Shown: positions 7,629 to 8,855 of the stretch, in pieces
How positions within the stretch are numbered: the first letter of the stretch is position 1
Layout of the letters: each line of letters starts with the position of its first letter
NCBI GenBank assembly: GCA_018673255.1
Contig: JABHDC010000181.1
Span: 1 to 8,855 of the forward strand
Reading direction: 5' to 3'
Origin: Gemmatimonadota bacterium
GTDB taxonomy: Bacteria > Latescibacterota > UBA2968 > UBA8231
Length of the DNA: 8,855 bases
The notes under the pieces: model-generated
Seen by the model: only the letters and a program-made list of their open reading frames with translations
Databases searched by the model: none
What the model was told of the DNA's origin: nothing
Made by a program: the position numbers and the translations under genes

Positions 7629-8855
7629 ATGAATCTGCACTGGATTGACTGGCTCATCGTCGTGAGCCTTCTCGGCTTCATCTGCGTCACTGCCTACACA
7701 ACCAAACAATACATGCGGTCCGTCGCCGATTTCCTCTCGGCCAATCGCTGTGCCGGCAAGTATCTGCTCGGTGTCGCCGACGGGATCGCGGGCCTGGGCG
7801 CCATCAGCATCGTCGCTCGCTTCGAGATGCATTACAAGGCCGGTTTCACCGCCGCCTGGTGGGACATGATGCTGCTGCCCATCGGCGTCATCGTCGCTGC
7901 CACCGGCTGGATACAGTATCGCTTCCGGCAGACGCGGGCCATGACGATGGCCCAGTTTTTCGAGATGCGCTACAGTCGTTCCTTCCGCGTCTATGCCGGT
8001 GTCATGGGCTGCATCTCCGGCATCATCAACTTCGGCATCTTTCCCGCTGTGGGTGGCCGCTTCTTCCAATACTACTGCGGCTTCCCTGAGGTGATCGTCG
8101 ATTTTGGCTTCCGATTCGACCTCATCTACGCTCTGATCATGGCCTTCCTGTTGGCGATCTCTCTGACGTTCACCTTCCTGGGTGGCCAGATCGCGGTGAT
8201 GGTCACCGACTTCTTCCAGGGCATCTTCGTCAACGCCGTCTTCGCCGTGATGGGCATCTTCCTGCTGATCTTTCTCTTCGACTGGTCACAGATCATGGAA
8301 GCGGCCGCCATGGCACCGGCAGGCGCCTCGCTTATCAACCCGATCAACACGGGCAACACGGACAACTTCAACGTCAACTACTTCCTGATTCAGGCCTTCG
8401 GCGCCGTCTACGTCTTCATGGCCTGGCAGGGAAATCAGGGCTACTACGGCGCGGCCCGCTCACCACACGATGCCCGTATGGGTCGCCTGATCGGCCAACT
8501 GCGACCGATCACCCAGACCCTGCCCCTGGTGCTGCTGCCCATGTGCGCCTGGGCTTTCCTGCATCACGCTGACTTTGCCGCCGAGGCCGTTGGCGCCCAC
8601 GCCGCCCTGGATGCCATTGCCAACGATCAGATCCGTTCGCAGCTGACGGTCACCATTGCCACGGCCCACTTCCTGCCACCGGTGATTCTCGGTCTGTTTG
8701 CCGCCGTCATGCTCGCCGCCTTCATCTCCACCCATGACACCTATCTGCACGCCTGGGGTTCGATCTTCATCCAGGATGTGGTCATGCCCGTGCGGCAGAA
8801 TCTGCTGGGCAATGACAAGGTCCTGAAGCCGGAATCTCACATCAAGTTGCTCAAG
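7629..8855 (+). CDS. Sodium:solute symporter (SSS family), N-terminal 409 residues, 3' end outside window
   Basis: An ATG at 7629 opens a frame with no stop to the window edge, giving 409 residues starting MNLHWIDWLIVVSLLGF. SSS proteins are usually about 450-650 residues, so part of the gene is missing. Hydrophobic segments lie at about 6-26, 48-64, 76-97, 121-145, 165-186, 196-217, 250-266, 295-312 and 345-370. Family marks include GGQIAVMVTDFFQGIF (185-200), which resembles the conserved SSS motif GG-x-x-A-V-x-x-TD-x-x-QG. Another is FAAVMLAAFISTHDTYLHAW (357-376), the TM8-like helix whose S367/T368 pair matches the usual Na2-site hydroxyls of the LeuT fold. The protein would import a small solute with sodium across the inner membrane. 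The substrate is unknown; the neighbouring isomerase hints at a sugar or polyol. No strong Shine-Dalgarno precedes the ATG; only a GAG lies upstream. Three minus-strand ORFs over this gene are shadows. Confidence 0.9.
   Translation, partial: MNLHWIDWLIVVSLLGFICVTAYTTKQYMRSVADFLSANRCAGKYLLGVADGIAGLGAISIVARFEMHYKAGFTAAWWDMMLLPIGVIVAATGWIQYRFRQTRAMTMAQFFEMRYSRSFRVYAGVMGCISGIINFGIFPAVGGRFFQYYCGFPEVIVDFGFRFDLIYALIMAFLLAISLTFTFLGGQIAVMVTDFFQGIFVNAVFAVMGIFLLIFLFDWSQIMEAAAMAPAGASLINPINTGNTDNFNVNYFLIQAFGAVYVFMAWQGNQGYYGAARSPHDARMGRLIGQLRPITQTLPLVLLPMCAWAFLHHADFAAEAVGAHAALDAIANDQIRSQLTVTIATAHFLPPVILGLFAAVMLAAFISTHDTYLHAWGSIFIQDVVMPVRQNLLGNDKVLKPESHIKLLK

Noticed and set aside
7596..8840. Minus-strand ORFs of 157, 83 and 126 codons over the symporter
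   Set aside because: They are opposite an open frame with helices and SSS motifs. That frame has no stop only because the window ends, so it would be missed if only complete ORFs were considered.
1..8855. Mobile element, CRISPR, tRNA or rRNA content
   Set aside because: No transposase or integrase motifs, no regularly spaced DNA repeats, and no tRNA-like or rRNA-like stretches were seen. Coding genes occupy almost every base.

Overview
The window is a GC-rich (roughly 60% or more by eye), gene-dense stretch of bacterial chromosome. Five protein-coding genes fill almost all of it. No RNA gene, CRISPR array, insertion sequence or phage gene was seen. The outer-membrane assembly pair shows that the organism is a diderm (Gram-negative-type) bacterium. 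The transporter resembles a symporter subfamily I associate with environmental lineages such as Planctomycetota or Latescibacterota, but the sequence alone does not settle the phylum.

Left part, + strand (1-6773): a likely operon of three genes. First is the C-terminal end of a class I SAM-dependent methyltransferase, cut by the window edge. Eight bases later comes a 1526-residue TamB/AsmA-like protein with an inner-membrane anchor and a long periplasmic beta-rich body. It overlaps, in a GTGA junction, a 585-residue Omp85-family outer-membrane protein with a signal peptide, three POTRA domains and a 16-strand-type barrel. Together TamB and TamA would form an envelope-spanning complex, with TamB bridging the periplasm and TamA sitting in the outer membrane. 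Its proposed roles are outer-membrane protein assembly and/or phospholipid transport to the outer membrane.

Middle, - strand (6770-7546): a sugar phosphate isomerase/epimerase-like TIM barrel. It converges on the Omp85 gene so closely that the two stop codons overlap.

Right part, + strand (7629-8855): the first 409 codons of a sodium:solute symporter, open at the window edge. It is divergent from the epimerase across an 82-base gap. The gap holds a possible minus-strand promoter and an imperfect tandem 17-base repeat that could be an operator. Epimerase and symporter may form a small uptake and catabolism locus for a sugar or polyol, but the substrate cannot be read from the sequence.

Most of the window is recognisable biology. 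The most notable signal is a repeat of about 100 residues, occurring about eleven times through the TamB-like protein. It fits a modular lipid-groove architecture. I found no convincing undescribed system here.
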